From: Kappaphycus alvarezii
Lineage: Eukaryota; Rhodophyta; Florideophyceae; Gigartinales; Solieriaceae
DNA length: 64,000 bases
NCBI GenBank assembly: GCA_002205965.3
Contig: NADL03000005.1
Location: 558,001 to 622,000 of the forward strand
Reading direction: 5' to 3'
Position numbers and translations under genes: made by a program. How positions within the stretch are numbered: the stretch's first letter is position 1; each line of letters opens with the position of its first letter. This document shows, in pieces, positions 31,081 to 42,728 of this stretch. The notes under the pieces were generated by a model. That model worked only from the letters and a program-made list of their open reading frames with translations. It was not told the origin of the DNA and searched no databases.

Positions 31081-32228
31081 TCGTTTCTGTCTAGCTGTAA
31101 CTTCTTCTCGAATCTTGCTGAGATATTCATGTGCCAGCTGTAGGACATCCGTCATCAAGCTGTCTAATTTGACTCAGTCCGGTTCTTCGTCAGTAAACCC
31201 TCTCCACTTGACTTGTACCTTTGTTTGCTCGTTATGATTCCTGAGATCCAATAAATATTCCACAACGAGTAGTTCATTTTGTTGGTAAGCCAGATGGTTC
31301 AGTACGTCTCCTTCTACTCGAAGGTTACTGTTTCTGAATAACTTTAGTCTACGGCGATGCACTAATTCCTTTGCCTTCCTTGTGAGATTCTCTATCTCGA
31401 AGATGTAGTCTGATCGACAGTCAACTACACGGCAGGTACCAAGCAACTACAGAGAGATTTTTCGTTTCGACTTTGTAGTTACGAGTCCTTTCAGAATGTA
31501 GTCGCCTTCACATAAATTGATCGCACGCACTCCAGTTTTCCTACCATGAGATTCGATTGCCTTTTGCCGCTTTCTCGATGATGCGTTTGCCACTTCTTTG
31601 TGCATATATAATCAATGCACGCATGGAGCTAGGCTACTGCTGTGTGGCGGAGATGATCAACTTTTTCCCTTGGTATAATTCTCATGGTGCTGCCTGGTTC
31701 CGTCAGTGCTGTGAACGGGCTGCCCTACGGGAGTCCGGTGAAGACCTCGAGAGGGCACCTGTTGCCAAGGCAGGGTAGAGGAGATTGTTGAGAGCTGATT
31801 GTACGACGGGAATCACTCGCAGCCACACCTTGAAAAGCAGTTGGAACTCGCTGGGTATGGATCTTGCTGCTCTCGTGAACCTCTTGCATACAACTTCCAC
31901 AGTTTCATTGCTCCACGGACAGTACGCGAGTGTGAAGTGGTGCTGTGTGCACAATTTATCCCACAAAGACCGCACAGCAGCGTTCTTGAAGTGAGATCCC
32001 CGGTCGGACTCCCAGATCTTTGCGACACCAAAGGCTGTAAATCATCTCGTAAGCGTCTTTTGTTGCGTCTGCAGAGGCTTGTTTGGTGGGAATGAGCCAT
32101 TTGTAACCAGAAAGATCATATTTGATCACCAGAACGTACGCGCACCTGCCTTTGTCCTTTCCAATAGTGCAGTGGTCGAAATGGATTACTCCGTTCGGTT
32201 TCGTGGCGTGTATGGCAGAGCCTAGCGG
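31081..32228 (-). mobile_element. Gypsy (chromovirus) element G1, integrase core and chromodomain part
   Basis: This is the distal part of a fossil Ty3/gypsy element. The - strand holds the integrase core (HATKPNGVIHFDHCTIG at about 32160-32220; core continuing to about 31700) and a C-terminal chromodomain (VVEYLLDLRNHNEQTKVQVK and WRGFTDEEPD, about 31170-31270). The rest of the same element continues beyond the inserted copia C2, at 36937-40420. The chromodomain is the hallmark of the chromovirus branch, where it guides integration to particular chromatin. The element is broken in several places. Confidence 0.85.
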
Positions 32229-32609
32229 TGTTTGATAGAGTTAGGTTGTAAGTCCCCTTTACACAGACGAATGTCCACGAATACCCACGCATGTTTACAG
32301 AATTACTTTCATGCTTGTACGATTCTTTTGAAGGACCACGCCTTCTAAGAAACTTTACCTTCCTAGCTGAAATCATGTTTATGGAAAGTGTGACGAGTAC
32401 GAATCCCACTGCGTGGTGTATAACCATGCTCATGCTGTGAGCCGCATGACATCTGTATGACAACCGCTCCAAGTCACGAGACAATCCGAGGACTTATTGC
32501 TGAACATTGACTAGCTACAGTTAGTATGATTATTATATAAGGTCTAGAGTTGTAGTAGAAGCGTTAAACAATAAAAAGCAACAAGTTAAGTCCTGAGATA
32601 ACCACTGCA
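32229..32609 (+). repeat. 5' LTR of copia C2
   Basis: It starts TGTTTGATAGAGTTAG and runs to just before the primer-binding site. Its first 112 bp or so align with the terminal repeat at 36822-36936. Confidence 0.75.
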
Positions 32610-32614
32610 CGAAC

Positions 32615-32629
32615 TGGTTATGGGCCCAG
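32615..32629 (+). other. Primer-binding site of C2 (half initiator-Met tRNA type)
   Basis: TGGTTATGGGCCCAG lies just downstream of the 5' LTR. It resembles the primer site of Drosophila copia, which uses an internal (anticodon-side) fragment of initiator methionine tRNA rather than the tRNA 3' end. Confidence 0.65.
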
Positions 32630-35600
32630 AAACCTTTTATTCCCTTTCTCTATCATATAACGGAGAATTTGTCACCCCTGAATTCCTTTCCCCTTTGTTC
32701 AATAACAATTTCAACCTCGCTTACTACCGAGGTTGTTGCTACAGACCTTGTTCTGTAGAATACACAATGGAGGCATTTAAGCGTGTTGTGAAATTTGAAG
32801 GGAAACCTGGAGAGGACTTTAATATCTGGGAGGCCCGCCCAGAAGCAGCGCTAGAAGAGAAAGAGGTTCTGTCTCGTCATCAACTATGTCGTAGGTGATG
32901 GAAAGAGAGACCTCAGTGATGACGTCAAGTTGAAGATAGCGAAGGCACGTGCGACTATCATGGCCGCACTCGGGGACAAGCCGATGAATCAGGTACTACC
33001 TCACAAGAAGAACCCTTTTAAGATGTGGCAAATGTTGAGAGAAAGATACGCGGTTACTAATCTGGCCGCAATAGTACAGTTGCACTCGAAGTTGGTCAAA
33101 CTCATATACTCAGGACAACGAATGCAAGACTATGTCTCCGTTTCGAAGAACTCTTCAATTGCCTAGCAGCTATGCAGAATCCTATAGAGGAAGACATGCA
33201 GGTGACTATTTTATTGGCGTCATTCGGTGCAAAGAGCAGTTCACAATTTGGCCACGTGATTGCCTCCTTGCAATCCTCCTCTGAAAAACCAAATTGGGAA
33301 CTAGCCACCGCTGCCTTGTTGCAGTAGTACGAAGAACAGAGTTGGAGTTCTATTCGGATGTGAATGAAGGGTGGCATCCCAGCCAGATATGCAAAGGCAT
33401 TAACAACACAGAATTACATTGAGACTCGCAGATGTTTCAAATGCGGGAAGAAAGGGCACATTGCCAAAAATTGTTTGAACAAAGCTAAGGGATTAGTACG
33501 GAAAGAAACGGATCGGGAAACCCAGAAGAGACCTGCAGCTCACCACGCAAGCATGCTACTGTGCGCTCAGAGAAAGGAGCCTACAGTACTTCAGATAGTT
33601 GATTCAGGGGCAACCGATCACATGGTTAATAGCTTGGAGAATCTCTCCGATGTCAAGGCAATCAATATCCCTAAGCCAATAGTAGTTGGGGATGGTTCTA
33701 CTCTTTATGCCACAGGCAAGGGGAATCTGTTAATAGACGTTTTTTATGTAGAGACAAGGGACAAATAAGACATACCGGCGTATCATTTCAAACGTACTCT
33801 ATGCACTAGGACTGAGTGTTTGTCTCTTATCTTGTTCCGCAATGTGCAGGGCAGGACACAAAGTCACATTTTGGCGAGATCGCTGCGTAGCTACCCGAAA
33901 TGGGGCAGTATCTTTTGAGGGTCGACTAGAGAAAGGCGTTTATGTTGTCAATGGTATATTCCGTCGAGCCTGCAGCAACCCAAAAGATTGTAACGTTGGT
34001 CGTGCACACGTCTGAATGACAAAATCTGAGTTATTATGGTATGCGCGAATGAGACACGCAAATATAAATAAGATTAGGGAGCTTGCTCGACATGATCTCG
34101 TTACTGGATTGGATCTTAACAGAGCAGGTACCGAACCAAATGAGTGTGATGGGTGTCACTTAGGAAAACAACACAAAATTTCTCTTCATCCGAGACATGA
34201 GAGGTCTATCAAAGTTGACGAAGTGATTCACAGTGATTTGTCCGGAAAAATGAAGATTCCCTCCCTGGGGGCGCAAACTACTTTGCTACTTTCATTGACG
34301 AGTGCTCAGGGTACACAATAGTAGTGCCCCTTGCAAAAATGAGTGAATTGGCGGACACGTTCATGAAATTTCACGTCTGGTTCGAAAAGGAGTATGATTG
34401 CACCATCAACTCCAGTGTGACAACGGTGGTGAGTATGAAGCGCTTCAGGATTATTTGGATGCAAAGGGAATCGAGATGCCAGATCATCCCTCGTACTGCC
34501 CTGAACTTAATGGCATGGCCGGGAGAGCTAACCGCACTTTGATGGAGGTTGCAAGGTCAATGCTATTTCATGCTGGCATGCAGACAAGTTTCTGGGCAGA
34601 GGCTGTAGTGCATGCCACTGATATTCGAAATAGATTTCTGTGTCCATCTGGTATTAGGAAGAACTCATATGAGGTCCTTGTTGGGAAGAAGCCTAGAGTC
34701 GACCACCTCAGGATATTTGGGAGCATTGCGTGGCACCACATTCCAAAATAAAAGAGAAATAAGTTGATGCCGAAGGCTGTAAAAGGATTCATAATTGGAT
34801 GCTAGGAGAATAAAACGTACAAGTTGTGGTTCGGCCCGGGTAAAGATCCAGTGATATCAAGGCACTTTTATGTCCTCGAGAATAAGTTACAACCTCCCGC
34901 ATGGTTTGGGAGTCAAAAATCTCATAGCTACTCTCAGGATCATGATCTAGAACTAGAACAAGAAACATATCCCTGTGAAGTTTAGACCGAAACTGAGCGC
35001 CTGGAAGAACTATTGACATATGTACCACCGATGGACAGAGCGGTCACCACTTCTGATCCTGATTCTTCTCTAGCAACCCCAAAGTCACTTGCAACGGGCT
35101 CTCCAGATACTATTGAAATTAATGAAGGCGAGAAAGACTCTGATGATCGAGACGGGGGATATTTCCCTGCAGAACCAGAAATAGGGGAGCCAGTTGAAGC
35201 AAGCAAAGACAGGCCTTATTCGGAACGTACCCGCCGTAGACCTGACTTCTATGATCCTGGTAGTGCCAGTATTGCTATTGCAGGTGATGAACCATCGGTC
35301 AAGAATGAATTGGAAGGCACTGAGTCTACAGACTGGAAGCAGGCGATTGAAAGTGAGATAAAGCCATTGAAGGCTCACAACACATGGGAAGAAACTGACC
35401 TACCAAATGGGGTAAAGCCGATCACAACTAAGCTCATCTTGAAAAAGAAGCGTAAATCGAATGGGTCTGTTGCTCGGTTCAAACCACGAATTGTTGCTCG
35501 TGGATTTGCACAGGGCATGTAATGAATACATATGCACCCGTTGTTGACTTCACTGTTGCGCGGACTGAACTCACAATTGGGGTAAAAACGGAACTACTTT

Positions 35601-36821
35601 ATCCAACAGATGGATGTGCGAACGGCATTTCTACACGGTGAAATCGACAGTGATGTTTACGTTTCACCTCCTGAGGGCTCTGGAATTACACTCGCCTCCG
35701 GCAAGGCTCTCAAGATGAAGAAAGGACTTTACGGTTTGAAGCAGTCTTTTCGGTTATGGCGCAAAAGTGGACTGATATGATGGCTAAGCTCGGCTTTTAT
35801 GAGCTTAAAGCTGAGCAGTGCATGTTTCGGAATGCTGCAAGCACTATATGGGTTCTGTTGTATGTTGATGATGTTATCATAATGAGTGCTTCCATGAGTG
35901 AGATCAATACTTTGAAATATTGCCTAAGTAAGCGGTTGGATATGACAGATGTTGGGGACTTAAGAGATTTTCTTGGTGTGCTGTTTGTACGTGATTCAGA
36001 GGGGGCATGGTTAACCCAATCACATTACACCCAACAGATTCTAGATCGATTCGGAAGGACTAATTGCAAATCAGTCCCAACTCCAGCTGTTGTTGAAATA
36101 ATGCCAATTCAATCGAGCCAAAGTACGAAAGTGTGAGGAAGCAAGATTACCAAGAAATTGTAGGTGCTCTACTCTATTTGACGACCCACACCAGACCAGA
36201 CATCTCGGCAGCAGTGAACTTGCTGTCTCTTCGATGCACTGAACCGAATCAGTCTGACATGGTAGCAGCTAAACGCGTTCTACGCTACCTGAATGGAACA
36301 ATTAACTATGGACTACGAATTGCACTGGAAACAGGTTTTCTGGTGTGCTATAGCGACAGTGACTGGGAAGGTGATGAGAAAGACCGCAAGTCTACAACTG
36401 GTATTTTATTTCAGATAGGGGGACAAGTGTGTATTGGAAGACTTCCAAGCAGACCATTGTTTCACTGTCATCGACAGAAGCGGAACACACCGCTATGTGT
36501 GATGCAGTGAAGTTTATCACTTGGTTAAAAACTCTCCTTAAAGAGATGGATGAGATAGAAAGCGGTCCGACTGTTATACATGAAGACAATAAGGGAGCTA
36601 TCAAATGGGCATCAGAATCTGTATGCAATGTGAAGCATGTATCTATTCGCCGCAACTTTGTGAAAGATGCGGTTGATCGTAGGGAAGTACAAGTGCAGTA
36701 CTGTCCAACTGAGTTCATGATAGCAGATGATTTAACAAAGCCGCTTCATCTTATCGCCTTCGAAAAGCACAGAGAATCCATGGGAGTCAAGGAACTCGTC
36801 AGTGTCAAGTGCAAGAGGGGG

Positions 36822-36936
36822 TGTTAGAGTTAGATTGTAAGTGCCCTTTACACAGACGAATGTACACGAATATCCACGCATGCTTACAGAATTACTTTCA
36901 TGCTTGTATGATTCTTTTGAAGGACCACGCCTTGTA
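36822..36936 (+). repeat. 3' terminal repeat of copia C2
   Basis: It starts TGTTAGAGTTAGATTG directly after the purine tract GCAAGAGGGGG that follows the pol stop. It is about 94% identical to the start of the 5' LTR over about 112 bp. Gypsy G1 integrase coding resumes within a few tens of bases on the other strand. Confidence 0.75.
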
Positions 36937-39900
36937 AGTAAGGCAACCTTTCTCCTAATTGGCTGGCGAGGCAATGGATGCAGGAGTTTACGATTTTCTC
37001 ACGTCGTCGCTCAGACCCTTTCGGGAAAAGTACTTGGCTATGTTCATTCGTGTAGTAACTGTGCCTGTATGCCCCCTACGACTTTGGGTGCTACACCTAT
37101 TAGCAGCCTTAGCTGCAGAGCATTCTTCTCGTTATCTGGTATTCAGGTGCGATTCTGATGGTCTTTCCATATGCCTTTCACTCTTCTGCATTTTCGTGGT
37201 CGCATTTCTCCGCTCTGAGTTTGTGCAGCTATGATATCTTCCATAGTGGGCCAGTCGAACTCTCGCTTCGACTCTGGTTCGATTAGCGGGACAATAATCG
37301 CGTGGCCGATCTTGGGTTTCGCGCTATTCTTCTCGCAAGATCTTACTGCCCATCGAGTCATGAGGTCTGCCCACGCGTTTTGCTAGCAGGGCAAGTGGTG
37401 TATTACGTATCGGAAACAGTTCATCTTCACTGCCCATCTCATGGGCCTACTGGCAGTGTGACGCGGAACTCCTGGATTTCTGCCGAATGTATTTTACATG
37501 TTGACTAGATTTGCGTGATCAGTGAAGATGTAAATGTTTCTGCGGTTAGGAGGTAGTCTAGCTTTCCCATTGCATCCACAATGGCAAAACATTCCTTTTC
37601 GGGGGTGCTCCAATGTTCTGGTGAACCACGAAAAGCTCCCGATAGAAATGCGAGCGGTTTGTGCTCTTGTTGGTCGATTGGGAGCCTGCGTTGTTCTTTC
37701 GGGATCTGGGAGAGCAACGCCGCAATAGGTCTCTGAGGCGTCGGTAAAAAGGAATAAGCGATGCTTTTCTAGCGGGTACGTGAGTTTGACCGCCGAAACG
37801 AGAGTTATCTTGATATCATCTCGCGCCCGCTGGTGTTTGCGTTTCCATTTCGGCAAGATATCCGTTTTATGCACCGCGGTTTTCTTTCGAGAGCCTACCT
37901 GGCCGTATGTGTCTTCCATGAGTTCGTGCAGTGGCTGTACCCGTTTCGTCTAGTCTAGGATGGACATTCGCGTCAAATTCGCGGCGCAGAGTAGCTACTG
38001 TAGGTCACTGGCGTTATTCGGGGCCTTCATATCCATCAGTGTCTGAAAGCACCTTGAATTGTGCTGCACGCTCTCCTCGGAGATGATTCTTCCGCAGGAC
38101 TTGACGCGTTTCTGGAACAGATGGCTCTTCATCGGGCTAACGCGGAACCCACGTTTCTTGTAAACAGTTAGAAATCGGTTGATGGAGGACAGGAGGCCCT
38201 CTTAATCTTTCCCGTGTAGCAGGAAGTCATCAATCCACTGCAGAAGACTTGCCAATCCCTCCTGAAACGCTGCCTTCGTGTTTGCCTGGAATATTTTTCC
38301 CAATTCCCAGCCTCGCTGCATCATCCTAGTCGGCGGATACACCCCGATTGGGGTTTATATTTACATTAGTTCTTTTGAGGGGGGTGCCAAGGCGAACTGC
38401 CAGTATCCATGACAAAAAACGATGTTTTGCGAAGAATCTTGACCCGGCGCATTCCTGAAGTTTGGAGTCCAGGTGAGGCATAGCAGACTGCGACGGCACG
38501 GTTTTCGAGTTGACTGTGGGTAGGTTTACCGTGAATCGTTGCTTGTCAATTGCTGGTTTGGGTACCGGCAGCGCTGGGATTGCCCACTTGCCCGACGGAT
38601 TGTGGTACACGGCGCCGACATTCTCGAGTTACTTAATTGTGTGGTTGATGAGCGCCATCTGGTTCTTTGAATAGCGCGGCTAGGAGTAGCGGTTCGGCTT
38701 TGCTCCTTTTCGTAGTTCGATCTTCAAAGGCGCGAACTTGGCTGGGTCATGCGGGCCCAGCTTGATAGAAAACGTCTCTTTGTGTTCCTCAAGTATGCAA
38801 CTTAGTCGCTGCAATCCGCCACGGCTCATGCCGTTTCCTTCAGCTTCCTTAACGAGTTTTGACAAAGCTGTGGCAATTTCCTGCGGGTCGTCTTTGCCAA
38901 AGCCTGCGGTGAGATGCTCTGGTGGTTCGATGGGATCGTCGTCGAAGTAACTGTATATTACTCTGCTGAACTTTATCTCGTCGCCTTGCAATAGACTGAA
39001 TCGATTCCCGTGTATCTGCGGTCCGACTGTCTCCAAATGGTCGTCGAAACTGAATCCGGTAGCGTTCAGCAGAGGTCTACCCAGTATGACCTCATCCATT
39101 TCCTGATGCGCGATCAGAAACTCTATCTGCGAAGTGCGATTGGAATTTTGGTCCTTGGGAGGGTGATAATGATCTACATTTGCGTCTTCTGATGGGCAAT
39201 GAACAGTACGGGATTTTCCGGTGTTCATTTCACGGCAGCTCTAAGTTGAATTGGTGTTGAAAACTCCTAGATTTCCAGGGAACCCTTTTTTCTTAGCTCA
39301 TGGACCAGCTGGCTCGATACTGCGCTGCAGTAAGAACCGTAGTGTCCGAGCGTAATTGCGAGACCGTTTCGTTCAGCAATACTTCCAATCTTCCATTTGC
39401 TGCTCCGTCATCGTGGAGCATTGTAGCCTTGATCAGCTTTCTTCTCTTGTTCTCCTTCTCTTCCTGCAACTGGCCGAGCAGCTTCCTGCGTTCATCCGGT
39501 GTAGTGATTTTGAAATCCTTCACTCTATGGGTTTCCAGGCACCTCGGGTTCAGGCACGGTTTGTCCCATTTGTCGTTTGTTTCAACACCAGAAACACTTG
39601 GTCTGCGATCGTGATCCGTTTTTGGATCGCCTCTGAGAAATTTAACGGTACTTGTTTTCCCGGCTCTGCGATGGGTTATGCGCAGGTTTCTCACCCTTAT
39701 GTTTCAGCTGTGCTCTTGCCGTTTCTCCCTACTGAACCTCGACGGCAATAAGGCTTCAGTGTTCCATGAAATACGAAAAACTTGCCTTCTGCGCAGCGGT
39801 CCAATACGCCTTCTCGTTCATTATACGTTGTAGCAACTGATGAGGCTCAAGTCGACCGATCAGCCTTGGAATTAGCGTCTTGCATATCTCAGGGTCTTTG

Positions 39901-40420
39901 ACAATCTCGGATACGTTTTCGCAGTCCATAGCGTAACAAAGTTAACGAAAAATTCCCTCACAGACCCTGCAGGATCTGTGCTGCATCATCTAATCTTTAT
40001 GGCGTACAGCGACGCTTTGAAACGTTCCGCCATTTCCTTCAGTTTTGTCTGTATAGCGTTGTCAAACAATGACTGAACCACTTCGTCTGTTGCCTCCTCG
40101 ATGGAGCCCACTCCTTCAATTTGGTCCAAAAAACAGAGGCTGTGCCGTAGAAAAGGCTTGATGCACTGCCAAATACCGAGCGGGTTCAAATGATCTTCTT
40201 CAGCGAGTTCGAATGATTATCGCAATTTGCTCTTTGTTGGCCCTTGATTCTATCTCGAACTTGATAAATTTTGGTTGCGTCGGACTTAGCACTGAACAGT
40301 GGATATCAACTTTGACATCCTACGAATTGGTTCCTTTCTTGGTCATCTTCAGTCTGTTGCCAATAGGTCCCAAAATTTCGGTTTCACTTAGATTATGATT
40401 CTCAGAAATACCTGTGGCTG
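36937..40420 (-). mobile_element. Gypsy (chromovirus) element G1, gag to integrase zinc finger part
   Basis: This is the proximal part of the same fossil gypsy. On - from 40420: gag (about 40420-39700), a CCHC-like region (PCLNPRCLETHRVKD, about 39560), protease (EVILGRPLLNATGF, about 39060), RT (from about 38740, KIELRKGAKPNRYS; then NPSGKWAIPALPVPKP, about 38570), RNase H (LFLFTDASETYCG, about 37750; PEKECFAIVDAMG, about 37600), a DWPTMEDIIAAQ linker (about 37240) and the integrase HHCC finger (about 36940-37140, with SCIHC-like spacing). The element is broken by many changes. Its 5' LTR would lie above 40420 but was not confirmed. Confidence 0.88.
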
Positions 40421-42351
40421 GTGCTTTACCCAACAGATGCCAAGGTTACACCTGTATACGTATTGAAACGACCACAATTTCCAGTTACAGTACAGTACTG
40501 ATACAACTTCAACTTAAAGCTGCAAAACGAGACCAGGACTGTTATATTTCCAATCACTAATGCCTCTCTGGTCTTGGTTACCAGGCCAGGCGCACTTTCT
40601 ATAAACTACGGAGGGGCAATAAATGCACATTGCGTGAGCTGCTGACAGTACACTACTGCATGTGTCACTTCATTTTAGCTGAAATTACACGTGTATATGC
40701 CATTTAATAATTGATCCCTGGCATTAGTAACTTGTGCACTCGTCGCGTACGTAAAAGAACGCAACGTAACAAAAATCGACTTCAAACAAAGCACACACAA
40801 ATTCAAAGCAAAAAATAAAAAATTTGAACTATACGCTCAAGAACATCAGCAAGAAGTCGCTTCACAGCGTTCTGCCTCATAGTACGTAACAGTTGCGATT
40901 CGAGAGCAAACCAAATCGCAAATATAGAGAAAGTCATAAGCACAGCTGGATACTCGCTGCAGTTCCCTCCTCCAGAAGTTTGCATGCGTCCCCAGCAATA
41001 CACGAATTACAGCAGAATAATACCATGGGGGAGGCTTTATTGCGAATAATGCCTGGGTACCCTGGTCCCGGGACCGCTTACGGCTGATTGCAAGATCCAT
41101 GTCCCGATCAGCAATTCAAGGACTCCTGAAAACGTTAAGCCCTTCCAAATACTGAATTGGACCTTGACTCCGGTGTCCACCGGCATTGCTGTTGAAACGA
41201 GTATCAAGATCAAATGCTTAAATATTCGTCCATCCCCGACATGATTACACAGATCATCCTCACAGTATTCGTGTGTCCTCTCCAGGCAAGTCGAAACATG
41301 TCTTCCTGCACCACCGTCTTCATTACATGCAAGCGCGGCAGCTCCTTGTTCACCATTGCCTCCACTACACGGCTAGGCGCATCTCTTTCATGATACCTCT
41401 CGGGCACAGGATCTCAGAGGCTCGCCTCGTGATATCGTACCTGCGCGGTTTTTCCAAAAGTCGGAGAGGTGAGCTCCATCGTGGTTTACAGTACCTGTAC
41501 CTTACGGATACTGCACTCTCCTGCAACTGGCCTATTACTGAACTGGCCTAAGTACTGTAAGGCTCTATTACGCCTCGGTGTATTTTCCAACCTTCTCGAC
41601 AGCAGCGTCATACCAATGTTGATCGTGACGAGCCCATACTGTAGCCCGAAAACCCCACATCGACCACCTTTCCCCCTTGTCGAGGCTTCCAGCCCTCAGT
41701 GTAGAAGAGAAAAATTCGACAAACGGTTAAAGCGACTCCGTCGCTGACTCAAGTCTGACAACTTGAACCAGAGAAATATATTGCCGACACTCTGAACCTA
41801 CTGGTCTCATTCATGGGGCGGATAATGGTGGTGTAGGTGGGCGGCTATTGTTGACGGGTGTCGTGGCGCTCTGCCGCAATTGAAATCTGTACTGGCCGCG
41901 TATGTTCCTGCAAGATACCGGCTTGACAGTAGTTTCGAAGACGTTTCCGTGTTAGTTACCACCATAGGACCTCTTGTAAGGGTCATATGCGCCGTCCTGT
42001 GCGTGAAGGGATGTGTGAAGCAGCTGAAAACACGTCCTACCAGCGTGTCATGCTGGGGGCAGCAATTCCGACACTGAGGGATCCTTGCAGTAACGCAGAG
42101 GTACCCGGACCATCTTGATTCGCGTAAGATATGGTTAGCGATGAAATTGCGTCCCTCTTACTGGGTCTGTAAGGATCTGGAGTCCGATTCATCCCACGTC
42201 GCCTGATTTTCAAATGTATCCTCCATACCTCTCTGGGACAGAGAATCTTTCCCCCGTGAGTACCTCCATGCGTTACTTCTTGCTGTTGATGGCCATCGCG
42301 CAGGCGAACCACTGACTCTGGGAGTTCACTTTATAGTGTCTAAAGGACCAT
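40421..42351. other. No recognisable gene; expected site of the G1 5' LTR
   Basis: GTACAGTAC-type words occur near 40490 and 41490-41560. Short open frames occur on both strands without recognisable motifs. A repeat pair with 30.4-31.1 kb was looked for by eye and not found. Confidence 0.4.
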
Positions 42352-42728
42352 TGTCCTCATATGAGGACATATTTTGGGCTAATATTTTTTAGGAAAAAAT
42401 ATTCTTTTTTTGTCGTACTTTTGCTTACCTATAGTTTCAACAGTAGTGAAGCACGGTCAAAAACAAACTATTCGGTATTTTTAGCGCTATTGAGAGTACG
42501 AACTACTTTATTCCACTTGATAACCTTTGATTGTAGTGCCAATTTGCCACAATGATTTTACAATTGAGTGCTTTAGCCGAAGTGGTGTAGAGTTGAAGCC
42601 ACTGAGCAACTCTTTACTGTAATTCTGTGTTTTGGAGTATATTTTAGTAAATATTAACGGGCCCCGGAAAAAAATTTACTTTCTGTGCATAGTTGTATGA
42701 TAAAGAGGTTTTTCCTCATATGAGGACA
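42352..42728. mobile_element. MITE-like element with self-complementary ends
   Basis: TGTCCTCATATGAGGACA (42352-42369) and TCCTCATATGAGGACA (42713-42728) bound an AT-rich 377-bp interval with no coding signal. Since TCCTCATATGAGGA is its own reverse complement, the two ends are inverted as well as direct repeats. No target duplication was clear, so the superfamily is open. Chance recurrence of a 16-base palindrome at this spacing is unlikely. Confidence 0.5.

Larger units (their letters stand above)
32229..36936 (+). mobile_element. Ty1/copia element C2, nested in gypsy G1
   Basis: This fossil copia runs from LTR to LTR. The parts in order are: gag (from about 32767, MEAFKRVVKFEGKPGEDF), a CCHC zinc knuckle (CFKCGKKGHIAKNC, about 33435), protease (IVDSGATDHMVN, about 33600), integrase (about 34016-34760), a Glu/Asp-rich linker (about 35010-35250), RT (about 35320-36000, with LYVDDVIIM), and RNase H (about 36140-36827, with TVVHEDN-like and DDLTKPLH motifs). 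Coding ends one base before the 3' terminal repeat. The alignable terminal repeats differ at about 7 of 112 positions. It is broken by roughly ten changes but is the best-preserved LTR element in the window. Confidence 0.92.

Noticed and set aside
37279-37295. GGTTCGATTAGCGGGAC, like a tRNA T-arm
   Set aside because: There is no matching acceptor stem, D-arm or anticodon arm around it, and it lies in gypsy coding sequence.
40421-41100. Possible LTR pair of gypsy G1 with 30451-31080
   Set aside because: No shared blocks could be aligned by eye, so I do not assert LTRs there.
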